Of a stretch of 41,409 nt of DNA, positions 33,635-41,409 are shown piece after piece. The translations under genes and the position numbers were made by a program. Under the pieces are notes generated by a model. It ran no database searches. It had not been told where the DNA came from and saw only the letters and a list, made by a program, of their open reading frames with translations. How positions within the stretch are numbered: the stretch's first letter is position 1; the number at the start of each line of letters is the position of its first letter. The stretch comes from an uncultured Lachnoclostridium sp. (GTDB lineage: Bacteria; Bacillota; Clostridia; Lachnospirales; Lachnospiraceae): assembly GCA_947369165.1 (NCBI GenBank), contig CANBKJ010000017.1:1-41409 (forward strand), in the 5' to 3' direction.

Positions 33635-34303
33635 CTATTTTCTTGCCAATAGCCCCACCTGCATATAAGACACCCATAAAATTTCCACCATACGAAAACC
33701 ACAGTTCCTCAAAAGTTCAACAGATTCCGAAATCGTAACTGGAAAATAACTACAACCATACCGTTTGATGTGCGAATCTGCCTCTTCCCTTGTTTTTCCC
33801 TCCGCAATCTGAAACTGTTTCCAATGCTCTAAATATAATCTTTTACCTTCTTCACTGTCTGGTGCAAAATTCTCAAAGGATATATATATTCCATTTTTCT
33901 TTAATGCAGCATAACATTTTTCTATTGCTGCTGTACGCGCAGCCTTTTTAAAATAATGATTTACCTGCACTGCAGTCACTATATCGAATATCCCTTGGTA
34001 TGGCAGGTCTCTAACATCACACTGTAAGAATTCTACCTTATCTCCATTACAAAATGCTTCTGCCCTCTCAAGCATTTCTTTCTCCACATCAATGCACACC
34101 ATTTTTTCGATATCAAAATTGTTAAGTGCCGTTCTAGTCATTTTTCCTGTTCCACATCCTACATCCAGCCATCTAAGCGACTGTAAATGAAACAATTTTA
34201 CAATATCAACAATCTGCTGAACCATTTCCTCATAAAATGGTAATGTCATCTTTATCTGTTTATCGTATTCCGCCGCATCAAAGGGGGTAGAATTTTGTTT
34301 CAT
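33635..34303 (-). CDS. Class I SAM-dependent methyltransferase
   Basis: A 222-aa protein with the class I methyltransferase fold: motif I LDVGCGTGKMT at 46-56, acidic loop CIDVEKEML, motif IV-like FDIVTAVQVNHYF, and a C-terminal LLRNCGFRMVEIL. The substrate cannot be told; the family includes small-molecule and tRNA methyltransferases. The ribosome site is weak (AGGTAA). It lies 31 bases after the deaminase gene. Confidence 0.85.
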   Translation of the reverse strand: MKQNSTPFDAAEYDKQIKMTLPFYEEMVQQIVDIVKLFHLQSLRWLDVGCGTGKMTRTALNNFDIEKMVCIDVEKEMLERAEAFCNGDKVEFLQCDVRDLPYQGIFDIVTAVQVNHYFKKAARTAAIEKCYAALKKNGIYISFENFAPDSEEGKRLYLEHWKQFQIAEGKTREEADSHIKRYGCSYFPVTISESVELLRNCGFRMVEILWVSYMQVGLLARK

Positions 34304-34334
34304 ACCATATTACCTGCCTAATCTTCTGCTTTTT

Positions 34335-34727
34335 TCAAATCCACCATTCCGGGGTCAGGTTTTCCATTCTAACTACTTTTCCTGTATTATAATCAAGCAT
34401 GATTTCAATATCCTGATACGTTTCCGGCATGAGCTGTACCATCAGTTCCCGGCAGGCGCCACAGGGTGCCCCCGTTTTCCCATTCGGTATAATTGCAATA
34501 ACTTTCCTTATGGCATTCTCTCCGTTTGTAATCATGTTAAATATAGCATTACGTTCCGCACAGATTCCTAATGTGGAACAGGTATCAATACAGACACCGG
34601 TATAGATTTTGCCGGAAGAAGACAGAATAGCAGCCGCCACCCCGCCAGCTTCTACATAATCGGAAATTTTCCTTTCGTTTTGTACTTGTTTTGCCGCTTC
34701 ATATAATTCATTCCAGATTGTTTCCAT
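34335..34727 (-). CDS. cdd: Cytidine deaminase family protein
   Basis: A 130-aa zinc deaminase. The active site is C56-A-E58 (CAERNA) with C89 and C92 (APCGACREL), giving the three-cysteine zinc site of small tetrameric cytidine deaminases; E58 is the proton shuttle. It converts cytidine or deoxycytidine to the uridine form, a salvage step. The C-terminal LTPEWWI also recalls blasticidin S deaminase relatives, so the natural substrate is not certain. It lies 60 bases after pyrD with an imperfect hairpin between. The site AAGGAAAG precedes the ATG. Confidence 0.85.
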   Translation of the reverse strand: METIWNELYEAAKQVQNERKISDYVEAGGVAAAILSSSGKIYTGVCIDTCSTLGICAERNAIFNMITNGENAIRKVIAIIPNGKTGAPCGACRELMVQLMPETYQDIEIMLDYNTGKVVRMENLTPEWWI

Positions 34728-34758
34728 ACTTCTTTCCTTTCCATCATAATAGTCAATA

Positions 34759-34782
34759 TGCGGAGCAGTTACCCGCCCCGCA
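34759..34782 (-). other. GC-rich hairpin between pyrD and cdd
   Basis: TGCGGGGC and GCTCCGCA on the minus strand pair over 8 bp with one G-U pair and an 8-base loop, just past the pyrD stop. Only scattered T's follow, so it is a weak terminator or a 3' RNA-stabilising end for the pyr message. Confidence 0.45.
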
Positions 34783-34787
34783 CCAAG

Positions 34788-35690
34788 CTATCCTACACAC
34801 CCGATAATATCTGTAATGCCCGATAGTCCCTCTTCCTTCACATAGCGCTCCAGTCCATCGATGATCTCCGTCGTAGCACAGGGGTTGAAAAAGTTCGCCG
34901 TCCCCACTGCCACCATCGTAGCTCCCGCCATAAGAAATTCCAGGGCATCCTCAGTGTTCTGAATCCCACCCATACCAAGAACCGGAATCTTTACCGCGTG
35001 TGCCACCTGGTACACCATACGAACTGCCACCGGTTTCACACAGGGACCAGACATTCCTGCAGTTTTATTGGCGATGGCAAAGGCCTTTCTCGCCACATCG
35101 ATCTTCATTCCCGTCAATGTATTGATCAGAGAAACCCCGTCGGCCCCACCCGCTTCCACCGCTTTCGCCATCTCGGTGATATCTGTCACATTGGGGCTGA
35201 GTTTCATGATGACCGGCTGTTTTGCCACCTGTTTTACCGCCCTGGTGATTTCCTCCGCCATCTCCGGTTTCTGTCCAAAAGCGATTCCTCCTGCCTTTAC
35301 ATTCGGGCAGGAAATATTGATCTCAAGCATATCCACCGGCTCCTCTGCCAGCCGCTCCGCCACTTCCACATAATCCTCTTTGGAGCGCCCGCATACGTTC
35401 ACGATCACCCTGGCATTCTTCCCTTGTAGAAAAGGAAGATCTCTCTGGATAAATGTCTCTATTCCCGGATTCTGCAGACCGATGGCATTTAGCATACCAG
35501 CGTGGGTCTCCGCGATCCGTGGTGTGGGATTCCCCTCCCAGGGCACACTGGCAACGCCTTTTGTCGTCACTGCCCCCAGTCGGCCCAGGTCCACGAACTC
35601 ACTGTATTCCATGCCCGAACCAAAGGTTCCCGATGCCGTCGTAACCGGATTCTTAAAGGATATTCCTGCGAAATTAACTTCCAAACTCAT
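34788..35690 (-). CDS. pyrD: Dihydroorotate dehydrogenase, class 1B catalytic subunit
   Basis: A 300-aa FMN enzyme that oxidises dihydroorotate to orotate. The catalytic cysteine is C128 in NISCPNVKAGG, the class 1B signature. PVTTASGTFGSG near 15-26, NAIGLQNPG and VLGMGGIQNTEDALEFLMAG are FMN and substrate sites. The partner PyrK, which passes electrons to NAD+, is encoded just upstream with a 27-base gap. A GGGAG site precedes the ATG. Confidence 0.97.
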   Translation of the reverse strand: MSLEVNFAGISFKNPVTTASGTFGSGMEYSEFVDLGRLGAVTTKGVASVPWEGNPTPRIAETHAGMLNAIGLQNPGIETFIQRDLPFLQGKNARVIVNVCGRSKEDYVEVAERLAEEPVDMLEINISCPNVKAGGIAFGQKPEMAEEITRAVKQVAKQPVIMKLSPNVTDITEMAKAVEAGGADGVSLINTLTGMKIDVARKAFAIANKTAGMSGPCVKPVAVRMVYQVAHAVKIPVLGMGGIQNTEDALEFLMAGATMVAVGTANFFNPCATTEIIDGLERYVKEEGLSGITDIIGCVG

Positions 35691-35717
35691 ATCGTTCTCC
35701 CTTATATTATCAATCGT

Positions 35718-36494
35718 CTATAATTCTACTTCCGTAGATAAAAATACCGGTCCATCCTTGCAGACTCTCTTATTTTTTACCTTGGAATGATCATCGATCT
35801 CTGTCGACTGGCAGACACAAGCCAGACATGCGCCCACTCCACAGGCCATACGCTCTTCCATGGACAGATATGCCTTGATATCATGCTCCTGGGCAAAGTT
35901 TTTTACTCCCCGCAGCATTGGCATCGGTCCACAGGAATAGATCACATCTACCCCGTCCTCCAGAAGTTTCTGCTCATTTATGGCGTCAATTACAGTTCCC
36001 TTCGTGCCCGCGCTTCCATCGTCCGTAGCAATGACCACCCTTGCATATCCTTCAAATTCTTCCTTCAAAAACATGTCGCTGTCCCGGTATCCCAGCACCA
36101 CCGTAGCGCTTCCGCCAAACTGTTTTGCAAGTTCCAGCATCGGCGGAACGCCGATACCGCCGCCTATCAGCAACGGTCTCTTCCCCTCAGGCTTAAAGCC
36201 ATTTCCCAGAGGGCCCAGTACCTCGATCCGATCTCCGGAAACCAACCGGGAGAATTCCTCCGTTCCTGCTCCCACGACACGGTACACCAGTCTCAGGCTC
36301 CCCGCTTCCCGATCCAGTTCACAGATACTGATGGGTCTTGGCAGAAGCCTGTCCCTCTCCTGGCAGTACAAGGACACAAATTGCCCTGGAAGGGCATGTT
36401 TCACAATATCCGGCGTCTCCAGCCAAAGGCTATAGACAGCGGGAGCCAGCTGTACTGACTCCCGGACACGGCATATACTTTTCTGTTTACTCAT
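35718..36494 (-). CDS. pyrK: Dihydroorotate dehydrogenase electron transfer subunit
   Basis: A 258-aa FAD/[2Fe-2S] protein. FAD contacts include LLPRPISIC (50-58), NAD binding GGGIGVPPML (111-120), and the iron-sulfur cysteines C218, C223, C226 and C245 (CGVGACLACVC). It shuttles electrons from PyrD to NAD+. The 27-base spacing and order (pyrK then pyrD) are usual for Firmicutes. Confidence 0.97.
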   Translation of the reverse strand: MSKQKSICRVRESVQLAPAVYSLWLETPDIVKHALPGQFVSLYCQERDRLLPRPISICELDREAGSLRLVYRVVGAGTEEFSRLVSGDRIEVLGPLGNGFKPEGKRPLLIGGGIGVPPMLELAKQFGGSATVVLGYRDSDMFLKEEFEGYARVVIATDDGSAGTKGTVIDAINEQKLLEDGVDVIYSCGPMPMLRGVKNFAQEHDIKAYLSMEERMACGVGACLACVCQSTEIDDHSKVKNKRVCKDGPVFLSTEVEL

Positions 36495-36506
36495 ATCCTG
36501 CTCCTC

Positions 36507-37451
36507 TTATTCAAGACTGCTCAAAGCATCAGTCATTGATTCTGCCTTCAGTGCTTCATCCGGAATCTTAAAGTCTTCCGCTTTGTTTACATTTTTATAA
36601 GATACAGACATATTCATATCGGAAACTTTCATCTCTATGGAATCCATTACCTCTTCTGCTTCTTGTGCTTCGTCCTCTGTAGCCTCTTCCAATGCCTTTT
36701 CTTTTACATATTTCATAATCTCATCAAACATCTTATTCATCATATCGGTCATCGGATATTCCACACGGCTGATCTCCTGCTTTTTCACATCCACATATAC
36801 CGTCAGCGTCACATTTCCGATACTGGAAACTACTCTGTTCATAAGATCTTCGTATTCTTTTGCATCTACGGAATTACCTAACATTGATTTGACGCTGGAA
36901 GTGCTCCCCTCTAACATGGACTTCATTTCCTCACCGCTTACCGTATATTCATATACAAGGTAAGTTGTATCTCCCTCTTTCTTCTCTTCCTTTTTTGAAT
37001 ATTTACCGATGTCGGCGCTTAACTGATTAGAAAATGAACTCATGCCGGAAGAAGAAAGAGCGGTATCCAGATCCCCCAGTTCCATCTTCGTCCAGGTTCC
37101 CTCTACATTACTGTAGAGTACATATTTCTCATTCTCCTTCTGGATGTAAGACTCCATCGTTGTGGACTGTCCCATCGCTGCCACCGAACCAGTTATTTTC
37201 ATTTTCAGTGGATCTTGAAACGACGTACCTTTCATATCCATCTTCATATCCAGATCCTGAGCCTCTTCTCCCATCTTCATGGACATCTTACCTGTCATGC
37301 TGACTTCTACATCACAACTCTCAGCATTATTTATGCCGGTAACGGCTGACATCAAGACCTCCTCTTCACTTTTCCCACCACATCCGGTAAGACAACCGAT
37401 CGACAGTACAACACACATCATAAGTGCTAAAATCTTAGTCATTTTTTTCAT
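36507..37451 (-). CDS. Secreted lipoprotein of unknown function inside the pyr operon
   Basis: A 314-aa lipoprotein: Lys-rich start, hydrophobic segment, and lipobox LTGC with C24 as the lipidation site. The mature part is Met-, Ser- and Glu-rich and alternates strands (CDVEVSMTGKMSMKMG, VTLTVYVDVKKQEISRVEYP), a curved-sheet pattern like LppX/LolA-type or DUF6612-like lipoproteins; that match is tentative. It sits between pyrF (19 bases) and pyrK (12 bases) with an AAAGGAGG site, so it is cotranscribed with pyrimidine genes, which is unexpected for a surface protein. Confidence 0.85.
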   Translation of the reverse strand: MKKMTKILALMMCVVLSIGCLTGCGGKSEEEVLMSAVTGINNAESCDVEVSMTGKMSMKMGEEAQDLDMKMDMKGTSFQDPLKMKITGSVAAMGQSTTMESYIQKENEKYVLYSNVEGTWTKMELGDLDTALSSSGMSSFSNQLSADIGKYSKKEEKKEGDTTYLVYEYTVSGEEMKSMLEGSTSSVKSMLGNSVDAKEYEDLMNRVVSSIGNVTLTVYVDVKKQEISRVEYPMTDMMNKMFDEIMKYVKEKALEEATEDEAQEAEEVMDSIEMKVSDMNMSVSYKNVNKAEDFKIPDEALKAESMTDALSSLE

Positions 37452-37470
37452 AATAATAACCTCCTTTTAC

Positions 37471-38388
37471 TTAGAAAATACTGTTTATGTCCTCTCTCAT
37501 GTTCAGAGCAGCCTGTCTGGCCGCCTCGGCAAATCCTGCCTCTCCAAACTTCTCATAAGCAGGCTGTTTATATGCCGCGATAATTCCTCTGGAAGAATTC
37601 ACGATAGCTCCCAAACCGTCTTCATTAAAATACGGAAGAAGATCCTTGGCAGTTCCTCCCTGAGCTCCATAGCCAGGTACGAGAATATAAGTTTTTGGCA
37701 TTACCTTTCTCATAATTCTGCCCATCTCCGGGTAGGTCGCACCCACTACTGCTCCTATATAGCTGTAGTTGTCTCCCATGCACTCTTCTCCCCATTTTAC
37801 CACTTGCTCACCAACCATTTCATACAGTGGTTTTCCATCGATCTTCTGATCCTGGAACTCTCCACTGGACGGATTGGATGTTTTTACCAGAATAAATAAT
37901 CCTTTTTTCTCCTCTTTGCACACATCGACAAAGGGTTTAATCCCATCCACTCCAAAATATGGATTCACCGTAATAAAATCTTCGTCAAAGCCAGCAAGTT
38001 TTTTGCTTCCAACCTGTACTTTCCCAATATGTCCGGTGGCGTATGCTGCGGAAGTGGATCCAATATCCCCCCGCTTTACATCCCCGATGACCACCAGTCC
38101 CTTTTTCTTACAGTAATCAACGGTTTTCTTAAACACCTCAAGTCCTGGTATGCCAAACTGTTCATACATAGCGATCTGAGGTTTCACAGCGGGAACGATA
38201 TCACAGATGGCATCCACAATCCCCTTGTTATACTGCCAGACTGCCTCCGCCGCTGCTTCCAGGGTCTCACCATGTTCACGGATAGCATTCTGCAGCAAAA
38301 ATTCCGGCACATAATCCAGCATAGGATCCAGTCCTACGACAATGGGTGCTTCCATCTTTTTTATCTTGTCAACCAGTATGTTAATCAT
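37471..38388 (-). CDS. pyrF: Orotidine 5'-phosphate decarboxylase, type 2
   Basis: A 305-aa enzyme that makes UMP from OMP, the last step of de novo UMP synthesis. DVKRGDIGST near 103-112 is the catalytic Asp-Lys motif, PIVVGLDPML the phosphate-side start, and VPGYGAQGGTAKDL the C-terminal site. The length and GDVKRGD context mark the type 2 (about 270-310 aa) form. Start at the ATG 38388 with AAAGGAG. It follows pyrC by 72 bases. Confidence 0.96.
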   Translation of the reverse strand: MINILVDKIKKMEAPIVVGLDPMLDYVPEFLLQNAIREHGETLEAAAEAVWQYNKGIVDAICDIVPAVKPQIAMYEQFGIPGLEVFKKTVDYCKKKGLVVIGDVKRGDIGSTSAAYATGHIGKVQVGSKKLAGFDEDFITVNPYFGVDGIKPFVDVCKEEKKGLFILVKTSNPSSGEFQDQKIDGKPLYEMVGEQVVKWGEECMGDNYSYIGAVVGATYPEMGRIMRKVMPKTYILVPGYGAQGGTAKDLLPYFNEDGLGAIVNSSRGIIAAYKQPAYEKFGEAGFAEAARQAALNMREDINSIF

Positions 38389-38460
38389 CCTGTTTCTCCT
38401 TTCCAATCGTCAGTGGGCTGCTGTTTAGTCAGCTCGTCTTTGCGAATCAGCACCGTCTAG

Positions 38461-39759
38461 CTATGCAAAAGGGTATACCACTTCACCGCCCACGATGGTA
38501 TATTCGATCCTGCCGGATACGTTCCATCCATGAAAAGGCGTGTTCTTCCCTTTTGAAACAAACTCATTTTTGTCAATCACATATTCAGCGTCAAAGTCTG
38601 CTATGGTGATATCCGCCGGCATTCCCGGTTCGAGTGACCCACCCTCAACACCCAGGATCCTGCAGGGACCGGTACTCATCCGGTGCACCAATTCCAGGGG
38701 CGTAAGAATTCCGGTCTTCACAAGCTCTGTCACCGCCAGAGAAAATGCAGTTTCCGAACCAACGATACCAAAAGGCGCCTCCGCTATGGATCGGTTCTTC
38801 TCTTCCGCGCTGTGAGGAGCATGATCGGTAGAAATGGCTTCCATAATCCCGCTTCCCAGCCCCTGCTTCAACTTTTCTACATCTGTAGAGGAACGAAGGG
38901 GGGGATTCATCTTATAGTCCGCATCATCTGTGGGAATGTCTTCATCTATCAGTGTAAAATGATGTGGACACACCTCACCGCTCACCGAGAGCCCTTCTTC
39001 CCTGGCAATACGGATCATCTGCACACTGTCCTCGGTAGAACAGTGACAGAGATGAAGTTTGGCACCGGTCTCTTTTGCCAACAGGATATCCCGCGCTACG
39101 ATCACGTCTTCCACCGCATTGCTGATTCCTCTTATTCCCAGTTCCTCAGCTCTTTTTCCGGCATTCATGGCTCCCTTTTCTACCATATTAATATCTTCGC
39201 AGTGGGCTAATACCGGGATCGAAAGTCTCCTTGCCTCCTGCATCCCCTGTCGGTACAGACTGGCATTCATCACACTTTTGCCATCCTCACTAATGGCTTT
39301 GATCCCCGCCTTCACCATACCCTCGATATCCGCCAGTTCTTTGCCTTTCTGACCTTTAGTCACGGCTCCCACCGGATATACATGGATCGGACTGTCCTTC
39401 TCTGCGATCTCCAACACTTTTTGTACCATCTCTGGACAATCGGTAGAGGGATTCGTGTTTGGCATCGGGCAGACAGCAGTAAATCCTCCTTTTGCCGCCG
39501 CCATCGTCCCCGTCTTTATCGTTTCTTTGTACTCATAACCTGGTTCTCTCAAATGCACGTGCAGATCTACAAACCCAGGCATCACGTATTTTCCGGCTGC
39601 ATCGATGACCTTCGTTCCCGCTGTCTCAAATTCCTGCCGCTTCTCTTCAGAAAACATACCTCTGTCCGCAATCCTTCCATCGCTCACATACAGATCACCG
39701 ATCTCATCATACCCAGAGGCCGGATCCAAAAGATGTCCGTTTTTAATCAATAGGTTCAA
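38461..39759 (-). CDS. pyrC: Dihydroorotase
   Basis: A 432-aa zinc amidohydrolase (class I) that closes carbamoyl aspartate to dihydroorotate. The metal site DLHVHLREPG is at 65-74; further ligands and substrate residues are in CPHHFTL and STDHAPHSAEEK. The start is the TTG at 39759, nine bases after AAAGGTGG, which gives MNLLIKNGHLLDP, matching the family start. No suitable ATG is near; an ATG at 39786 has no site. The gene begins inside the end of the Nudix-like gene (17-base overlap), so it depends on coupling. Confidence 0.95.
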   Translation of the reverse strand: MNLLIKNGHLLDPASGYDEIGDLYVSDGRIADRGMFSEEKRQEFETAGTKVIDAAGKYVMPGFVDLHVHLREPGYEYKETIKTGTMAAAKGGFTAVCPMPNTNPSTDCPEMVQKVLEIAEKDSPIHVYPVGAVTKGQKGKELADIEGMVKAGIKAISEDGKSVMNASLYRQGMQEARRLSIPVLAHCEDINMVEKGAMNAGKRAEELGIRGISNAVEDVIVARDILLAKETGAKLHLCHCSTEDSVQMIRIAREEGLSVSGEVCPHHFTLIDEDIPTDDADYKMNPPLRSSTDVEKLKQGLGSGIMEAISTDHAPHSAEEKNRSIAEAPFGIVGSETAFSLAVTELVKTGILTPLELVHRMSTGPCRILGVEGGSLEPGMPADITIADFDAEYVIDKNEFVSKGKNTPFHGWNVSGRIEYTIVGGEVVYPFA

Positions 39760-40198
39760 TAAACAGATCCACCTTTCCAAAGTCATCCAGATTGAAATTG
39801 CTCGTAAGACCTGCTTTTTCAATATCCTTTACAACAGCTTCATTGGTGATCACCTCAGCCAGCTCCTCTTTTGTTACCCATTTGCTGTCATTCAGATCCT
39901 CAGCAAGAACGACCTCTTCCGTCTGGGAAGAACATTCAAAGGCAATGCCGATACTGCACACCTCGCCCACTGTAAACCCCCATGTATATAAAGGTTTATC
40001 TACCTGGACATGAAGTCCTGCTTTTTCCTCCACTACCCTCTGAACGGCTTTCTCCGGAGTCTCCGAAAACTCCAGAACGCCATCCAAAAACTCCCACTGA
40101 TACGGTTCAAATATCCGGTCATCGTACCATTTTTCCACAACCAGATATTTCCCGTTGCACTGTACGATCCCCTTCACAAGAATTCGAAATTTATCCAT
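39743..40198 (-). CDS. Nudix-fold protein with degenerate catalytic box
   Basis: A 151-aa Nudix-fold protein. The Nudix box should read Gx5Ex7REUxEExGU; here it is G40...E46...R54-V55-V56-E57-E58-K59-A60-G61-L62. Two of the three metal-binding glutamates are lost (V55 and K59), so hydrolysis is doubtful. The rest of the fold (YLVVEKWYDDRIFEPYQWEF; KPLYTWGFTVGE) looks normal. It may bind a nucleotide or sugar-nucleotide as a regulator, or have lost function. It lies between asd and pyrC with an AGGAGG site. Confidence 0.8.
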   Translation of the reverse strand: MDKFRILVKGIVQCNGKYLVVEKWYDDRIFEPYQWEFLDGVLEFSETPEKAVQRVVEEKAGLHVQVDKPLYTWGFTVGEVCSIGIAFECSSQTEEVVLAEDLNDSKWVTKEELAEVITNEAVVKDIEKAGLTSNFNLDDFGKVDLFIEPID

Positions 40199-40235
40199 CG
40201 CTGCCTCCTTTACTAAAGTAGTATACACGTTTACA

Positions 40236-41321
40236 TTATTTTTTCTGGATATAACCCTGTGCCTTTAAGAGCTCTGCGATCAAAACACCGCCTCCTGCCG
40301 CACCGCGGACTGTATTATGGGAAAGACCTACAAACTTCCAGTCAAAATGGCTGTCCTCTCTCAAACGTCCGATACTCACGCCAAACCCATTCTCATAGTT
40401 TACATCCAATGCCACCTGGGGACGGTTATCCTCCTCCAGATACTGGATAAACTGCTTTGGCGCATTGGGAAGTTCCAATTCCTGGGGAAGTCCGCGAAAT
40501 TCTACCAGTGCCTGGATTAACTCCTCCTTCGTGGGCTTCCTGGCAAAATTTATGAATACCGCTGCCGTATGCCCATCCAGTACCGGCACACGGATACACT
40601 GGGTCGTGATCAGCGGAGTTTCTGCCTTTTCAATCTTCCCATCCACTACCTTTCCAAAGATACGCAGTGGTTCCTGCTCGCTCTTTTCTTCCTCTCCGCC
40701 GATATAAGGAATGATGTTATGTTCCATCTCCGGCCACTCTGTAAAAGTCTTACCTGCTCCGGAAATCGCCTGATAGGTGGAAGCTACTACAAGTGTAGGC
40801 TCAAACTTCTTCCACGCCGTCAATGCCGGCGTATAACTCTGAATCGAACAATTTGGCTTTACAACGATAAAGCCTCTCTTCGTCCCAAGACGCTTCTTCT
40901 GACTCTCGATCACCTCCAGATGCTCCGGATTGATCTCTGGTACCACCATCGGCACATCCGGTGTCCAGCGGTGTGCACTGTTGTTGGAAACCACCGGGGT
41001 CTCCGTTTTGGCATATGCCTCTTCTATATCACGGATCTCTTCCTTTGTCATGTCAACCGCACTAAACACAAAATCCACCGCACTGCTGACTTCTTCCACA
41101 TCATTTACATTTTTAACGACAATTTTCTTTACTGCCTCCGGCATCGGTGTCTGCATCTTCCAACGACCGCCCACTGCATCTTCATAGGTCTTTCCTGCGC
41201 TTCTCGGGCTGGCCGCAATCGCCGTCACCTCAAACCAGGGATGATCTTCCAAAAGTGAAATAAATCTTTGTCCTACCATACCAGTACCACCAAGGATACC
41301 TACTTTTAACTTGTCGCTCAT
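40236..41321 (-). CDS. asd: Aspartate-semialdehyde dehydrogenase
   Basis: A 361-aa NADPH enzyme reducing aspartyl phosphate to aspartate semialdehyde, the branch point to lysine, diaminopimelate, threonine and methionine. NADP binding is GILGGTGMVGQRF (8-20), and the catalytic cysteine C158 is in VKPNCSIQS. The GGTGMVGQRF/KPNCSIQ form is the fungal/archaeal-type Asd found in many Clostridia. The second of two adjacent ATGs (41321) has better spacing to GAGG. It leads the run into pyrC and the pyr genes, and also serves lysA, which is elsewhere in the window. Confidence 0.96.
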   Translation of the reverse strand: MSDKLKVGILGGTGMVGQRFISLLEDHPWFEVTAIAASPRSAGKTYEDAVGGRWKMQTPMPEAVKKIVVKNVNDVEEVSSAVDFVFSAVDMTKEEIRDIEEAYAKTETPVVSNNSAHRWTPDVPMVVPEINPEHLEVIESQKKRLGTKRGFIVVKPNCSIQSYTPALTAWKKFEPTLVVASTYQAISGAGKTFTEWPEMEHNIIPYIGGEEEKSEQEPLRIFGKVVDGKIEKAETPLITTQCIRVPVLDGHTAAVFINFARKPTKEELIQALVEFRGLPQELELPNAPKQFIQYLEEDNRPQVALDVNYENGFGVSIGRLREDSHFDWKFVGLSHNTVRGAAGGGVLIAELLKAQGYIQKK

Positions 41322-41377
41322 CATTTTACCTCATTTCTCACTTATAATATCAGTTGAATCTTTACATAATTAATTAC

Positions 41378-41406
41378 ATAATACTACATTTTAATGAATA
41401 TTTCAA
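41378..41406 (-). promoter_or_regulatory. Candidate sigmaA promoter of asd
   Basis: On the minus strand TTGAAA (41401-41406), 17 bases, TATTAT (41378-41383), about 55 bases before asd. The surrounding A+T richness makes chance matches common, so support is moderate. Confidence 0.55.
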
Positions 41407-41409
41407 GTT

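Overview
The window looks like a chromosomal piece of a motile anaerobic Firmicute, most likely a Lachnospiraceae-type Clostridia. This rests on strong AGGAGG ribosome sites, TTGACA/TATAAT promoters, an FMN riboswitch ahead of ribD-ribE-ribBA-ribH, pyrK-pyrD (class 1B), the flgM-flgN-flgK-flgL-fliW-csrA order and a DUF4179-type anti-sigma factor. Species cannot be named from the sequence alone. Every gene but one (lysA) is on the minus strand, so transcription runs from high to low coordinates. I saw no tRNA, rRNA, CRISPR array, insertion sequence or prophage.

Region 1 (1-14123) is a late flagellar locus. flgM, flgN, two tandem flgK paralogs, flgL, fliW and csrA (13992 down to 7126) form one unit. 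flaG, fliD, fliS, a fliT-like gene, a DUF115 (Maf-type) flagellin glycosylation gene, a 75-aa unknown and a neuC-like sugar epimerase (7005 down to 233) form the next. The window then ends on the ATG of another gene, probably flagellin. Three sigma-28-like promoters (before flgM, flaG and the edge gene) share an unusually long AGGGTTAA motif. The edge gene's leader has a GGA-loop hairpin next to the ribosome site, as expected of a CsrA target, which fits the fliW-csrA pair in the same locus.

Region 2 (14141-18498) is a topoisomerase IV-like parE-parC pair with its own promoter. Region 3 (18531-20344) is an ECF sigma factor with its anti-sigma factor and an ECF-type autoregulatory promoter. 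Region 4 (20368-22246) is a MATE efflux pump under a MarR regulator with a perfect 14-bp inverted-repeat operator. Region 5 (22282-23702) is lysA on the plus strand, ended by a shared bidirectional terminator.

Region 6 (23709-32656) is a long colinear run under an FMN riboswitch: ribD, ribE, ribBA, ribH, then a TatD-associated radical SAM protein, an esterase, an acyl-CoA thioesterase, MoxR, DUF58 and DUF4129. The last three form a familiar MoxR/DUF58/transglutaminase-like envelope module. Region 7 (32733-34727) is a more A+T-rich trio: a GNAT fusion, a methyltransferase and a cytidine deaminase. Region 8 (34788-41406) runs asd, a Nudix-like protein with a damaged Nudix box, pyrC, pyrF, a lipoprotein, pyrK and pyrD, joining aspartate-family and pyrimidine synthesis. 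Start codons were chosen by ribosome-site spacing, and several genes (flgN, the sigma gene, pyrC) appear to start at TTG.
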